NCBI GenBank assembly: GCA_014378765.1
Contig: JACMNA010000112.1
Coordinates: 1-52,447, forward strand
DNA: 52,447 nucleotides
From: Bdellovibrio sp.
Lineage (GTDB): Bacteria > Bdellovibrionota > Bdellovibrionia > Bdellovibrionales > Bdellovibrionaceae
Direction: 5' to 3'
The notes below the pieces were generated by a model. That model worked only from the letters and a program-made list of their open reading frames with translations, did not search any database and was not told the origin of the DNA. Positions 6,719 to 15,387 of the stretch are shown piece by piece (position 1 is the first letter of the stretch; every line of letters starts with the position of its first letter). A program made the position numbers and the translations under genes.

Positions 6719-7375
6719 ATGAATTTATTAAAGACGCGTTTTTTTCGCCATTACAAAAATAAACCATATAAATACTTGGGCCTGGTTAAGCATTCTGAAA
6801 CGCAAGAAGATCTAGTATTATATGAAACCCTCTACGAGAACCAATCGGCAAAATTGTGGGTGCGACCGAAAGCAATGTTTTTTGAAAATGTTGAAATAAA
6901 TGGGATGATTCAACCACGCTTTGCGCCCGTACAGTTTACAATTACAGAATATACCTCTATTCAAGATTTTCCCATTTCTCAATTTTCGATCTTACATAAT
7001 GAAATCATGGAATCGACAGCCACTACGCCAAAATTTGCGGAAAGATTAAAAAACAAAAAAATTTACGGCCTTCTGATTTTTGATGGCGCTACGCCCGTCG
7101 GGATGAAGCTTGGATATGCTGAGGCCGGCTCACTATTTTATTCTTGGTTAGGCGGAACTATAAAAGCTTATCGTGGATTAGGGATTGCCTCTGAACTTAT
7201 GCGCGTGCAGCACGAATGGTGTAAAGCGCAGGGCTACGCGGTGGTTGAAACCAGATCGCGGGAACCTTTCACAGATATGATGCGACTTAATCTCGCTTTA
7301 GGATTTAAAATTACGGGCACACTGATTGACCCTAAAAACCAACTGAAGGTTATTTTTCAAAAACAGTTGTCATAG
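6719..7375 (+). CDS. DUF1653-GNAT fusion, putative N-acetyltransferase
   Basis: Residues about 9-70 match the DUF1653 pattern: HYKNKPYKYLGLVKHSET, then LVLYETLY, LWVRPKAMFFENVEI and PRF. This small domain usually stands alone and has no assigned function. Residues about 72-218 form a GNAT acyltransferase domain with the acetyl-CoA loop YRGLGIASEL at 151-160. The GNAT half could acetylate a small molecule or protein, with DUF1653 perhaps recognising the substrate; both are inferences. The ATG at 6719 follows AGGTAGGCC. It lies just after the terminator at 6686 and about 25 bases before the next secreted-protein gene, so the two may share a transcript. Confidence 0.75.
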   Translation: MNLLKTRFFRHYKNKPYKYLGLVKHSETQEDLVLYETLYENQSAKLWVRPKAMFFENVEINGMIQPRFAPVQFTITEYTSIQDFPISQFSILHNEIMESTATTPKFAERLKNKKIYGLLIFDGATPVGMKLGYAEAGSLFYSWLGGTIKAYRGLGIASELMRVQHEWCKAQGYAVVETRSREPFTDMMRLNLALGFKITGTLIDPKNQLKVIFQKQLS

Positions 7376-7401
7376 ATTTAGGTTCATGTTGCGATCACCT
7401 T

Positions 7402-7896
7402 ATGAAAATACTAATAATTTTATTTAGCCTGACCTCAAGCCTAGCCTTAAGTTACGAGGGTTTTCGTTGCGTGCCGTCGGCCCGGTCAACCCGCTTTCAA
7501 GTATTAGTGCAAGAGGCTCAAATTGAAATTTTAGTCACTAATCCGACAGGCTATAGCTTTATGCCGCAATTTGATAGCGGCGGAACGCTATTTAATATTT
7601 CATTTAACAAGATGCAGGCGAAAGATCTTGAAGAGCTTAGTGAACAGTTTGCTTTCACGTGGCCCAAAGATTTATGCAAAGTCGACAGTGAAAATTTTAA
7701 GGTCAGCTGTAACGGCATCGCTACGAATCTGGTTAAAAGCATTAAAGCCTTTGGAATAACCACTACCGAAATGACCGAAAAATACGAAGAAGACATTTAT
7801 ATAAAAAGAAAATTCAGATTTTCTTTAGAAAAAGACAATATGTATTTTGTGTCGCAAGAGTATGATATTAAATTTTGCCAGAAATTTACCAAATAG
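7402..7896 (+). CDS. secreted protein of unknown function
   Basis: The 164-residue precursor starts with a short signal peptide (MKILIILFSLTSSLALS). The mature protein is a probable beta-rich periplasmic domain with four cysteines (FRCVPS, DLCKVD, VSCNG, KFCQK), enough for two disulfides. I recognise no family. The ribosome-binding site is weak, so it may depend on translation from the gene upstream. Its TAG (7894-7896) directly abuts the stop codon of the oppositely oriented FAD oxidoreductase gene, with no terminator between them. Confidence 0.65.
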   Translation: MKILIILFSLTSSLALSYEGFRCVPSARSTRFQVLVQEAQIEILVTNPTGYSFMPQFDSGGTLFNISFNKMQAKDLEELSEQFAFTWPKDLCKVDSENFKVSCNGIATNLVKSIKAFGITTTEMTEKYEEDIYIKRKFRFSLEKDNMYFVSQEYDIKFCQKFTK

Positions 7897-9075
7897 TTAT
7901 TTTAGCAAAATACGGTTTAGGTCAAAGTGTGCCGGCACTGGTATTTGATCAATTGCATTTTCAATCATGACTCGGGCACTATTAAAACTAAGCCCCATTC
8001 CGTGCCCCGAGCAGCCCGCCATTAGATGAACTCCGGGTCGTAGCGGATTTTCGCCGATCAGCATTTGATTGTCGGCGGTGAAACCCATGATTCCGCTCCA
8101 ACGATAATTAATTTTTACGTTGGCCGTGTTTTCAAAATAACTTTTGGCAAATTCGGCCAATGCATTTTGAATTTTATCGGTAGCGGCATCGTGCGCGGTG
8201 TTTTCGCCTTCGATGTCGTGATTGCGAAAGCCGCCCACTAGTAGTTCTCCAGTCGGTAATTGTCGAAAGTAGCATAAGTGTTTGACGAGGTAACAAGGGC
8301 CTTTTACAAACGGAGGTAAGGGTTCGGTAACAATAACCTGCCCCCGTTGCGGATGAACAAAGTTTTTTAATTCCGGCAAAAGCTGCGAAGCAAACCCATT
8401 TAGGCAGACGAATACTTTTTTGCAGTGAATTTGATGACGTTGAGTAGTTATTTTTATTTCAGACGCTAAGTGCGTAAGTGAAAAAACCTCTTCAGCAAGT
8501 AAGTACGTAGTATTTTTTAATTTGGATTGAATTTTTTTTAATAGTTTAAGCGGATGAATGACGCCGTCGTGCTTATACTGAATGGCTCCTTGAAAGTTAC
8601 GAACTCCATAATTTTCTTTTAAATACTGCTCGTCGACTAATTCAACGTCGATCTGCGCAGCCTGCATGTCAGCAAAAATTTTCTGGTAATGAACCCAGTC
8701 GTCGGCGGAGGGTGCCACCGTGCAAGAGCCGGTGTTTAAATAATCAACGCTGCTTAGATCATCTTGGATAATTTCTTTTTTTAAGTGCTCGCGATTTTCT
8801 TCCGAGAATCGCCAGATCTCGGTGGCCTTTGCTAATCCGAACTGAATATTCAGTTTATTAAAATGTTCGGCCGAACCGCAGGTAATAAATCCGGCATTTC
8901 GGCCCGAGGCTCCCGCGCCCACCGCATTTTTATCGATCACCGCAATTTTTAAAGTAGAATCTTTTTTTTCTAGCCAGTAAGCGGCAGATAAACCGGCGAT
9001 ACCAGCGCCAATTATTGCCACATCAAAATTTTTCTGGTGATTGGCTGATTCATCGAGCCAATATGAAATTGTCAT
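7897..9075 (-). CDS. FAD-dependent amine/amino-acid oxidoreductase (DAO family)
   Basis: This 392-residue flavoprotein has an N-terminal Rossmann motif (VAIIGAGIAGLSAAYWLE, glycines at 23, 25 and 28) and the DAO-family loop GAGASGRNAGFI near residues 52-63. Its size matches glycine/D-amino-acid oxidases and gamma-glutamylputrescine oxidase-type enzymes, which oxidise a C-N bond and pass electrons to oxygen or a carrier. The C-terminal FAD contact region (MAGCSGHGMGLS) is present. It is the last gene of a three-gene operon after a GNAT-like gene (ATGA overlap) and a GcvH-like gene, so its substrate may be an amine or amino acid processed by that set. The exact substrate is not identifiable. 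Confidence 0.85.
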   Translation of the reverse strand: MTISYWLDESANHQKNFDVAIIGAGIAGLSAAYWLEKKDSTLKIAVIDKNAVGAGASGRNAGFITCGSAEHFNKLNIQFGLAKATEIWRFSEENREHLKKEIIQDDLSSVDYLNTGSCTVAPSADDWVHYQKIFADMQAAQIDVELVDEQYLKENYGVRNFQGAIQYKHDGVIHPLKLLKKIQSKLKNTTYLLAEEVFSLTHLASEIKITTQRHQIHCKKVFVCLNGFASQLLPELKNFVHPQRGQVIVTEPLPPFVKGPCYLVKHLCYFRQLPTGELLVGGFRNHDIEGENTAHDAATDKIQNALAEFAKSYFENTANVKINYRWSGIMGFTADNQMLIGENPLRPGVHLMAGCSGHGMGLSFNSARVMIENAIDQIPVPAHFDLNRILLK

Positions 9076-9629
9076 ATCTTTAAGTACATTTCAATTGAGG
9101 TGCACTGGCAAGGTGTACCATCGCGCGTGCAAATATATTTAATGTCGCTCCAATAAAGCGGGTGTTCGATGATGACTGTAAAGCCAATTTTTTGTAAGTA
9201 GCGAAAAGAAGAGTTGTTAGGTGATTCTTTCCAACAATGCGTGATAATTCCGTTTGCGCCTACATTTTTAAAAACCTCGATTGATTTTTGCGAAAGACGG
9301 GGACCCCAGTTTTGCCCTTGTAGTTCAGAAGCTACGAATAAACTTTGAAAGTACCCGGCTTCATGAAGACTGAAAGGCCATAGATCAGGGCGAAGTTTAG
9401 CGCCTTTACCGTGTGCCCATTGGCCGGGTTGAAACGCTAGTCTGAGGCCTTTAATGGTGTGATTAACTGAATCGACCAATACGAAAGAGCTAATTTCGCC
9501 ATTGGGGCCCATCGATTTTTTTTGGCTGGCGATTAATTCTTCTAGAGAATAATAACCTTGGCCAATTTGCTCATCGGTGAAACTTTTAACGGCGGCAATA
9601 TCGGATGATAAGAATTCTCTGATTTGCAA
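9072..9629 (-). CDS. GNAT-like acetyltransferase
   Basis: The 185-residue protein begins like a GNAT domain (IREFLSSDIAAVKSF) and carries the later strands and helices of that fold: YFQSLFVASELQGQNWGPRLSQKSIEVF, then GITHCWKESPNNSSFRYLQKIGF. The acetyl-CoA loop is degenerate (LQGQNWGPRLS instead of R/QxxGxG/A), so activity is uncertain. The start is TTG at 9627-9629, three bases after the stop of the GcvH-like gene. Its stop overlaps the ATG of the FAD oxidoreductase gene by four bases. The C-terminal tail has two cysteines close together (CTRDGTPCQC). It may modify the substrate of the neighbouring oxidoreductase; that is inference. Confidence 0.65.
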   Translation of the reverse strand: MQIREFLSSDIAAVKSFTDEQIGQGYYSLEELIASQKKSMGPNGEISSFVLVDSVNHTIKGLRLAFQPGQWAHGKGAKLRPDLWPFSLHEAGYFQSLFVASELQGQNWGPRLSQKSIEVFKNVGANGIITHCWKESPNNSSFRYLQKIGFTVIIEHPLYWSDIKYICTRDGTPCQCTSIEMYLKI

Positions 9630-9632
9630 AGT

Positions 9633-10043
9633 TTAATCTTTGTCTTCTTCAACTTCTTCGTCGTCATCATCTAAATCGATGTCGTCATCTTCGTCTTCAT
9701 CATCTTCATCAATTTCTTCTGAAGGCTCAATTCGTAATAACCAACCCTCTTCGTACGGGTCATCTTGAATTACAGAAGACTCTTCAAGAACGTGGGCATT
9801 CACTTCAATAACGGTTCCCGCAACGGGTGAATAAATATCTAAAGGGCCGTCGTCAGTTTCAATAGTGCCAATGGCTACGTCGGCCTCAACTTTTTCTTGC
9901 TCGGGCGGAAGATCAACGGAAGTAATTTCGGTGATATCGGCTAAACCTTCTTCGTTAATTCCGATGGTAATAATTCCGTCTTCTTCTTGGTACCACATGT
10001 GATGGTTGTAATTTTTAAATTCACCAATTAAATCTTTAGCCAT
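9633..10043 (-). CDS. GcvH-like protein without the lipoyl lysine, with an acidic tail
   Basis: Residues about 16-107 follow the glycine-cleavage H-protein fold: IITIGINEEGLADI, then LDIYSPVAGTVIEVN and DPYEEGWLLRIEP. In true H proteins the lipoylated lysine is in ESVKAASDIY; here the aligned stretch is ETDDGPLDIY, with aspartate 65 in place of lysine. The only lysines are at 3, 10, 51 and 135, so no alternative attachment site lies in the hairpin. Residues 109-136 are almost all Asp/Glu. It therefore cannot be a normal lipoyl carrier and may be a binding or scaffold protein. It leads an operon with a GNAT-like protein and an FAD amine oxidoreductase. AGGAGA seven bases before the ATG supports the start. 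Confidence 0.8.
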   Translation of the reverse strand: MAKDLIGEFKNYNHHMWYQEEDGIITIGINEEGLADITEITSVDLPPEQEKVEADVAIGTIETDDGPLDIYSPVAGTVIEVNAHVLEESSVIQDDPYEEGWLLRIEPSEEIDEDDEDEDDDIDLDDDDEEVEEDKD

Positions 10044-10322
10044 TTTGAATCTCCTAGCACTTTCTAAATAAAAGCATCATTTAGTATTATCGCGTTTTCT
10101 AAAATTTGTATGCCCAAATAGTGGCTTCTTTGGCAGCGTCAAGACGCTTTCGTGAAAACAGCTAAAAAAGCATTTATTTCGATTCATTTTAACGAAATTT
10201 TACGGTGGGTCAAATTTTGTCAGAGTAACGCAGACTTAAAAATTTGCGTAAACAGAATCAGTCTGTTACAAATCATCCTCTTTCCGAAAAATGTTTGCTG
10301 TCAAAAGATCAGAGGGGGATTT
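10044..10322 (+). other. divergent intergenic region with short inverted repeats
   Basis: This 279-bp gap separates the GcvH-like operon (minus) from the GGCT-like gene (plus) and must hold both promoters. I see AACAGA (10251-10256) with TCTGTT (10262-10267), a possible operator about 60 bp before the plus-strand start, and a small AGCGT-caag-ACGCT hairpin at 10135-10148. GATAAT-like sequences suit a minus-strand -10, but no -35 is convincing. No further gene is visible; the open frame extending upstream of 10323 has no ribosome-binding site. Confidence 0.35.
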
Positions 10323-10925
10323 ATGACGACAATGCGTTTTTTTGTCATCGGTTCATGGACCGAGGGCATGCTGCATTTTCAAAAGCTACGTCCATTTATT
10401 GTCTCTTACGAACAAGCCTCTATAACGGCTCAAGTTTATCGTTTGCCTGCTGGAATTCCAGTGATTGTAAGCGGTGGAGATGATGAAATTATAGGCCAAC
10501 TGGTTGAGCTTAAGTACGACGAAACTCTAATTTCATTAATGGATGCGTTTCATGGCGTTCACTTGACTGAAGCCACTAAGGGCTTGCATTTGCGTAGTAC
10601 GATTACCGCGAAAAAAGCCTCGGGCCTTTTAGAGGAGGCGCAAGTTTACTTGTATAATCCAAAAAAAATATCGGCCAAGGCGCAAAAAATTGCCGGCGGT
10701 GTATGGTTAGAAACTATGCGCAGCGATCCGCCGTTGTCAGAACAGCTGACGGAGCGCCAAAGAATGTACGTACTCAAACTGGGGGCGGCTAAGGGCCGCG
10801 ATATTATTCCGATCAATGACCTAACTTTGTACCGCGAATTAATGAAACTAGAATTGATTGTCGATAAGGGACGCCGTTTAGCATTGAGTTCTTTAGGCAA
10901 AGAGGTTTATAACCACCTGATCTAA
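10323..10925 (+). CDS. gamma-glutamylcyclotransferase-like protein with C-terminal winged-helix-like domain
   Basis: Starting at the ATG after AGAGGGGGA (10311-10319), the product has 200 residues. The first ~120 resemble the GGCT/AIG2-like fold: an opening strand-loop (FFVIGSWTEGM), GQLVEL, and DETLISLMDAFHG. In active family members this last region is DxFEG, with a catalytic glutamate. Here histidine replaces it (DAFHG), so ordinary cyclotransferase activity is doubtful. The last ~65 residues (LTERQRMYVLKLG, then LTLYRELMKLELIVDKGRRLALSSLGKEV) look like a winged helix. A ligand-binding regulator is one possible reading. The gene ends one base before trmL. Fold assignment is by pattern and moderately sure. 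Confidence 0.55.
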   Translation: MTTMRFFVIGSWTEGMLHFQKLRPFIVSYEQASITAQVYRLPAGIPVIVSGGDDEIIGQLVELKYDETLISLMDAFHGVHLTEATKGLHLRSTITAKKASGLLEEAQVYLYNPKKISAKAQKIAGGVWLETMRSDPPLSEQLTERQRMYVLKLGAAKGRDIIPINDLTLYRELMKLELIVDKGRRLALSSLGKEVYNHLI

Positions 10926-10926
10926 A

Positions 10927-11418
10927 ATGGTTGAATCAAAAAGCGCCGAGACTTTATTTCGAATTGTTTTACATGAGCCGGAAATTCCGCAAAACACCGG
11001 CAATATTGGCCGAACTTGTGTGGGCACCAATTGCGAATTGCATTTAATTGGACCTATGAGCTTTGAAATTAACGACACCCAGTTGAAGCGGGCTGGGCTT
11101 GATTACTGGCCGCATTTAAAGTGCTTTCAATATTCAAGCTATGATGAGTGGTTCGCGCAAGTTGAAGACCCATCGCGAGTTTTCTACTTAACAACTAAGG
11201 TCAAAAAAAGTTATTACGAACCAGTGTATCAAAAAGGCGACTGGTTAGTTTTTGGGAAAGAAACTAAAGGTTTGCCTCCCGAAATCATCAACCAGAATAT
11301 AGAACAAGCGGTTACGATCCCCCAACCCGGACCGGTGCGTAGCCTTAATTTAGCGACGGCGGTAGCCATTACGATCTATGAAGGCTATCGACAAATTTAT
11401 CATCCCTCCGTTCCATAA
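10927..11418 (+). CDS. trmL: tRNA (cytidine/uridine-34-2'-O)-methyltransferase TrmL
   Basis: This 163-residue SPOUT-family enzyme transfers methyl from S-adenosylmethionine to the ribose 2'-OH of the wobble base in tRNA-Leu isoacceptors. All three signature blocks are present: PEIPQNTGNIGRTC near the N-terminus, VFGKETKGLP in the middle, and VRSLNLATAVAI forming the knotted cofactor site near the C-terminus. Length is typical. Its ATG is one base past the stop of the GGCT-like gene, so the two share a transcript. A non-coding stretch with a hairpin separates it from secA. Confidence 0.93.
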   Translation: MVESKSAETLFRIVLHEPEIPQNTGNIGRTCVGTNCELHLIGPMSFEINDTQLKRAGLDYWPHLKCFQYSSYDEWFAQVEDPSRVFYLTTKVKKSYYEPVYQKGDWLVFGKETKGLPPEIINQNIEQAVTIPQPGPVRSLNLATAVAITIYEGYRQIYHPSVP

Positions 11419-11483
11419 CTCGTTGGCGGATCGCTTACTGATTAATCAACCTAGCCGGACCTACATCCTGGGACCCTCAACCA

Positions 11484-11506
11484 GGTAAGACTTGGTAAGT
11501 CTTGCC
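11484..11506 (+). promoter_or_regulatory. hairpin in the secA leader
   Basis: GGTAAGACTT (11484-11493) pairs with AAGTCTTGCC (11497-11506) over 10 bp with one G-U pair and a 3-nt loop. It ends 32 bases before the secA start and is not followed by a T-run, so it is more likely a leader structure than a terminator. secA has no obvious ribosome-binding site, and the hairpin could be part of its translational control. Confidence 0.4.
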
Positions 11507-11538
11507 GTTCTTCTGACGAAGTTCTATCCTAATTTACT

Positions 11539-14223
11539 ATGATACAAAAAATTCTAGCAAAAATATTTGGTACCAAACACGAACGCGAAATGAAAAAGAT
11601 TCAACCGTTGGTTGAACAAATAAATAGTTTCGAAGCTAACATACAAAAATTAAGTGATGCTGAATTGCAAGCCAAAACTCCAGAGCTTAAAAAACGTTTA
11701 GCAAATGGTGAAACGGTTGATGCTATTTTACCCGAAGCTTTTGCGGTTTGTCGCGAGGCCTCTAAACGCGTTCTGGGCATGCGTCACTACGACGTGCAAA
11801 TGATTGGTGGCGTAATTTTAAACCGTGGTTCAATTGCCGAAATGCGCACGGGCGAAGGTAAAACATTGGTGGCAACCTTACCGGTCTTTCTAAATGCTTT
11901 ATCGGGAAAAGGCGTTCACGTTGTGACGGTGAATGATTACCTAGCAACTCGTGACTGCGAGTGGATGAGTCAACTTTACAACTGGTTAGGTTTATCGACT
12001 GGCGTGATTAAGCACGGTCTAACCGATGATGAACGACGCGCGGCCTACAATGCGGATATAACTTACGCGACTAATAACGAATTAGGATTTGATTACCTAC
12101 GCGATAATATGAAGTTCGATTTATCAGAATACGTTCAGCGTGCCCCCCACTTTGCAATCGTCGACGAATGCGATTCGATCTTGGTGGATGAAGCGCGGAC
12201 GCCGCTTATTATTTCAGGTCCGGCGGAAGCTTCTACAGATAAGTATTATACAATTGATAAAATTATTCCTCTCTTAAAACGCGATGTGCATTTTGCCATT
12301 GAAGAGAAATCAAAATCAGCCACTTTGACTGAAGAGGGTAACTCGGAAGTTGAAAAATTACTTAAATTAGATAACTTGTATGATCCCGCGAACATTGAAT
12401 TACTTCATCACGTCAATCAAGCCTTACGTGCGCATCACCTTTACCGCTTAGACGTAGAATACATGATTAAAGACGGCGAAGTAATCATCGTCGATGAATT
12501 TACGGGGCGGCTTATGCCAGGACGTCGCTGGAGTGACGGTCTTCACCAAGCCATTGAGGCCAAAGAAAAAGTTGAAGTCAAAAATGAGAATCAAACTTTA
12601 GCAACAATTACTTTTCAAAATTATTTTAGAATGTACGACAAATTATCGGGCATGACCGGAACCGCTGACACGGAAGCGGTTGAGTTTAGAAAAATTTATA
12701 ACTTAGGCGTTAACGTTATTCCAACGAATAAACCGGTTCGCCGCAACGACGTTGAAGATATCGTTTACAAGACGGAACAAGCAAAATTTAAAGCAATCAC
12801 CAATGATATTAAAGAACGTCACGCTAAAGGCCAACCGGTTCTGGTGGGCACGGCTTCAATTGAAAAATCAGAATCTCTTTCACGTTGGCTTAAAACCGAA
12901 GGTGTTCGTCACGATGTGTTGAATGCTAAACATCACGAGCGCGAAGCTGAAATTGTAGCTTTGGCGGGCCGCAAAGGTGCTGTCACCATCGCAACCAATA
13001 TGGCCGGCCGTGGAACTGATATTATGTTAGGCGGTAATGCGGAAGTCTTGGCAAAAAAAACGGTAGCCGTGGAAGAGGGGCCCGAATTTGAAGCCGCGGT
13101 TGCGAAGTTTAAGGGGCAAACCGAGTCTGAAAAAAAAGAAGTAATTGCCGCCGGCGGACTTTACATCGTGGGCACGGAACGTCACGAATCACGACGAATC
13201 GATAATCAATTACGCGGTCGTTCGGGTCGTCAAGGTGACCCCGGCGAGTCGCGCTTTTATCTTTCGTTAGAAGATAATCTGATGCGAATTTTTAACGGCG
13301 AGCGAATACAAAAAATTATGACGATGTTAAATATTCCTGAAGACGAACCAATCACGCATAAGATGGTTACGAATGCCATCGAAGGTGCGCAACGTAAAGT
13401 TGAAGGACATCACTTTGATGTTCGTAAGCACCTACTTGATTACGATAACGTTATGAACATGCAACGAAATGCCATTTACAAAATGCGCCGGCAAATTCTT
13501 GAAGGTAAAGAGATCGAGCGCTCGTTACTGGATATGTTAGGCGATGTTGTTTCGGTTATTTTAGATACGCATGTTCCGCAAGATGCGAAAGCGCAAGATT
13601 GGAATTTAGAAGGTCTTAATACGGCGTTGATGGCGCAATTTGGTTTTCAAATTGAATTAAAGCCGTCAATAACTTCAGCCCAAATTCAAGATGAGATCAC
13701 GACGCGCGTAAAGAAAATTTTCGAACATCAAAAACAATCTATGGGGCCTTACTTTGAACAAATAAGTAAAATGGTAATGTTGAATGCCATTGATCAACGT
13801 TGGAAAGAGCATCTTTATACTTTAGATAAAGTAAAAGAAGGTATAAATTTACGTGCTTACGGACAAAAAGATCCACTGATTGAATATAAGAAAGAAGCTT
13901 TCAAAGCTTTTGAATATCTAAGTAATATCATTAAATCAGAGACCATCGAAAAAATGATGCGCGTGCAATTAGTCAGCGGCGAAATGGAAGACGCATTAGA
14001 AAAAATGCGCCCACAAGACGCCGATGTGGAAGGACTTAATTACTCCGCACCTTCAGACTCCGATGATTCATTCTCTGATATGCGACCCGCGACGGCAACA
14101 GCGCACGCGACGCCCGAGCCACCGCCCAAGCGTCGTTTAATGGCCGGGCCGCCGAGTGGTGGCGGTGCAGATAGTGAAAAATCGTTGAACCGCGCCGAAC
14201 GTCGTCGCCAAAAAGGCCGATAA
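11539..14223 (+). CDS. secA: preprotein translocase ATPase SecA
   Basis: The 894-residue motor drives preproteins through SecYEG using ATP. Walker A is MRTGEGKT at 102-109 and the DEAD-type Walker B is DECD at 209-212. The preprotein-binding region ([13 protein letters not shown]), the [10 protein letters not shown] motif and the [13 protein letters not shown] motif are all present. The start matches other SecA proteins ([17 protein letters not shown]). The C-terminus ends in a Pro-rich linker and [10 protein letters not shown], lacking the usual Cys/His zinc finger that contacts SecB and phospholipids. That suggests SecB-independent targeting or contact through the basic tail. Its TAA overlaps the next start by one base (TAATG). 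Confidence 0.97.
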   Translation: MIQKILAKIFGTKHEREMKKIQPLVEQINSFEANIQKLSDAELQAKTPELKKRLANGETVDAILPEAFAVCREASKRVLGMRHYDVQMIGGVILNRGSIAEMRTGEGKTLVATLPVFLNALSGKGVHVVTVNDYLATRDCEWMSQLYNWLGLSTGVIKHGLTDDERRAAYNADITYATNNELGFDYLRDNMKFDLSEYVQRAPHFAIVDECDSILVDEARTPLIISGPAEASTDKYYTIDKIIPLLKRDVHFAIEEKSKSATLTEEGNSEVEKLLKLDNLYDPANIELLHHVNQALRAHHLYRLDVEYMIKDGEVIIVDEFTGRLMPGRRWSDGLHQAIEAKEKVEVKNENQTLATITFQNYFRMYDKLSGMTGTADTEAVEFRKIYNLGVNVIPTNKPVRRNDVEDIVYKTEQAKFKAITNDIKERHAKGQPVLVGTASIEKSESLSRWLKTEGVRHDVLNAKHHEREAEIVALAGRKGAVTIATNMAGRGTDIMLGGNAEVLAKKTVAVEEGPEFEAAVAKFKGQTESEKKEVIAAGGLYIVGTERHESRRIDNQLRGRSGRQGDPGESRFYLSLEDNLMRIFNGERIQKIMTMLNIPEDEPITHKMVTNAIEGAQRKVEGHHFDVRKHLLDYDNVMNMQRNAIYKMRRQILEGKEIERSLLDMLGDVVSVILDTHVPQDAKAQDWNLEGLNTALMAQFGFQIELKPSITSAQIQDEITTRVKKIFEHQKQSMGPYFEQISKMVMLNAIDQRWKEHLYTLDKVKEGINLRAYGQKDPLIEYKKEAFKAFEYLSNIIKSETIEKMMRVQLVSGEMEDALEKMRPQDADVEGLNYSAPSDSDDSFSDMRPATATAHATPEPPPKRRLMAGPPSGGGADSEKSLNRAERRRQKGR

Positions 14224-14810
14224 TGAATTGTCCTAACTGTCAGACCGATGTAAAAATCACTGAACAGAATTACGGAAGTCTTTTTACGTGTCCGTCGTGC
14301 CAGGCCGCTTACTTTATTAATTTTGAAGGCCAAGCCGAATTTGGTGAAATGAATGAACTTTCTTTAGAGGTCACGCCAGAAGCTAAGGCGATTGAGGGCT
14401 TTTCCGTTGCGCCAATTACTTTTAGCGAACCAGCGATAGAACAAGTAGTAGATGCGCCACTTGAACTAAACCAAGACTATCAGATCAACGCTTTCTTAGA
14501 CCAACCCGCATTAAATGGTTTCGCAGCGGCGGCGCAAGATATTTCAGATTTTGGAAATTCAGACACGCAAGTGGCCAGTCTTAACTATGATTTAGTTATT
14601 TCTGGATTAGATACGGTAGAAATCTTAAGTTTATTTAAAGAGGCCATCGATGATTCACGTTTTGGTTGGGAATCAAATTCAATAATGAAATCGATTCGTA
14701 ACGGCGAAGTCAGCTTATTGCGCCTTAACCCCGTCAAAGCGTACATGCTATCAAAGCGATTGCAGTTTTTAGATGTACAAAAAAACTGGAAACAAAATGT
14801 ACTTAGTTAG
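14223..14810 (+). CDS. zinc-ribbon protein of unknown function
   Basis: The 195-residue protein starts with a zinc ribbon: C3/C6 (CPNC) and C23/C26 (CPSC), a spacing like the MJ0042-type finger. A low-complexity acidic middle follows. The C-terminal ~70 residues form a conserved-looking domain (LVISGLDTVEILSLFKEAI, then RLNPVKAYMLSKRLQFLDV) that I cannot name. Translation is coupled to secA by a one-base overlap and to the following secreted-protein gene by a short overlap. This gives a secA-linked trio that could concern export, though position alone does not prove it. Confidence 0.7.
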   Translation: MNCPNCQTDVKITEQNYGSLFTCPSCQAAYFINFEGQAEFGEMNELSLEVTPEAKAIEGFSVAPITFSEPAIEQVVDAPLELNQDYQINAFLDQPALNGFAAAAQDISDFGNSDTQVASLNYDLVISGLDTVEILSLFKEAIDDSRFGWESNSIMKSIRNGEVSLLRLNPVKAYMLSKRLQFLDVQKNWKQNVLS

Positions 14811-15387
14811 TTTATTATTTGCCCTCATGCTGGCATCTAGTTCAACTATTTCTTTTGCGCAAGAACACGGAGAAAGTGCGCCAGTAGAGGGCGCCACCGA
14901 AAAAGATTTTTCGGGTAAGCAGTCACTTGATTGGATGGAGTTTCAACAAAAGCTAGCGGAACAAAAAGGTAAGCTTGATTCGCAAAAAATTGTTGTGGAG
15001 GAACTGATTGCCGCCAAGTCACACGTGCCCGCTGATCAGAGAATAGAAGCGGCCGAAGAATTACAAATTGAACATCGTAAATTATTAAAAATGATTGATG
15101 ACTATAATCAGCGCAGCGCCGAATACGAAACTAAGTTTCCTGAAAAAGGCGTAAAAGTAGCCCGCATCTACAAACGGGTCGACCCAAAAAGTATTGAAAG
15201 TATCGAGAATGATATGACATTAGAAGGGCGACTTTCTAGGTTGCACGGTAAAGTCATTAGACAGTATCCACGTTCGGCAAACCAATCCAAAGACGCGAAG
15301 TCAAAAAACAAAGGTCACGGTCAGCCGGCGCCGCCGACAAAGCCCGTCGAAAAAGATGTTACCGATCAAATTATTTTACAGAAGTGA
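14797..15387 (+). CDS. periplasmic coiled-coil protein, unknown function
   Basis: The ATG at 14797 gives a clean signal peptide (MYLVSLLFALMLASSSTISFAQ) and 196 residues. The in-frame ATG at 14773 would add MYKKTGNK and bury it, so 14797 is preferred; the start overlaps the previous gene by 14 bases. Residues about 45-115 are highly charged and helical (KLAEQKGKLDSQK, EEELQ-type heptads), probably a coiled coil. The C-terminus is Lys/Pro-rich. I recognise no family. Its 3' end overlaps the convergent gene on the other strand by 17 bases. Confidence 0.65.
   Translation: MYLVSLLFALMLASSSTISFAQEHGESAPVEGATEKDFSGKQSLDWMEFQQKLAEQKGKLDSQKIVVEELIAAKSHVPADQRIEAAEELQIEHRKLLKMIDDYNQRSAEYETKFPEKGVKVARIYKRVDPKSIESIENDMTLEGRLSRLHGKVIRQYPRSANQSKDAKSKNKGHGQPAPPTKPVEKDVTDQIILQK

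Noticed and set aside
10152..10322. N-terminal extension of the GGCT-like gene by 57 codons
   Set aside because: No ribosome-binding site precedes 10152, while AGAGGGGGA stands just before the ATG at 10323 and the domain starts there.
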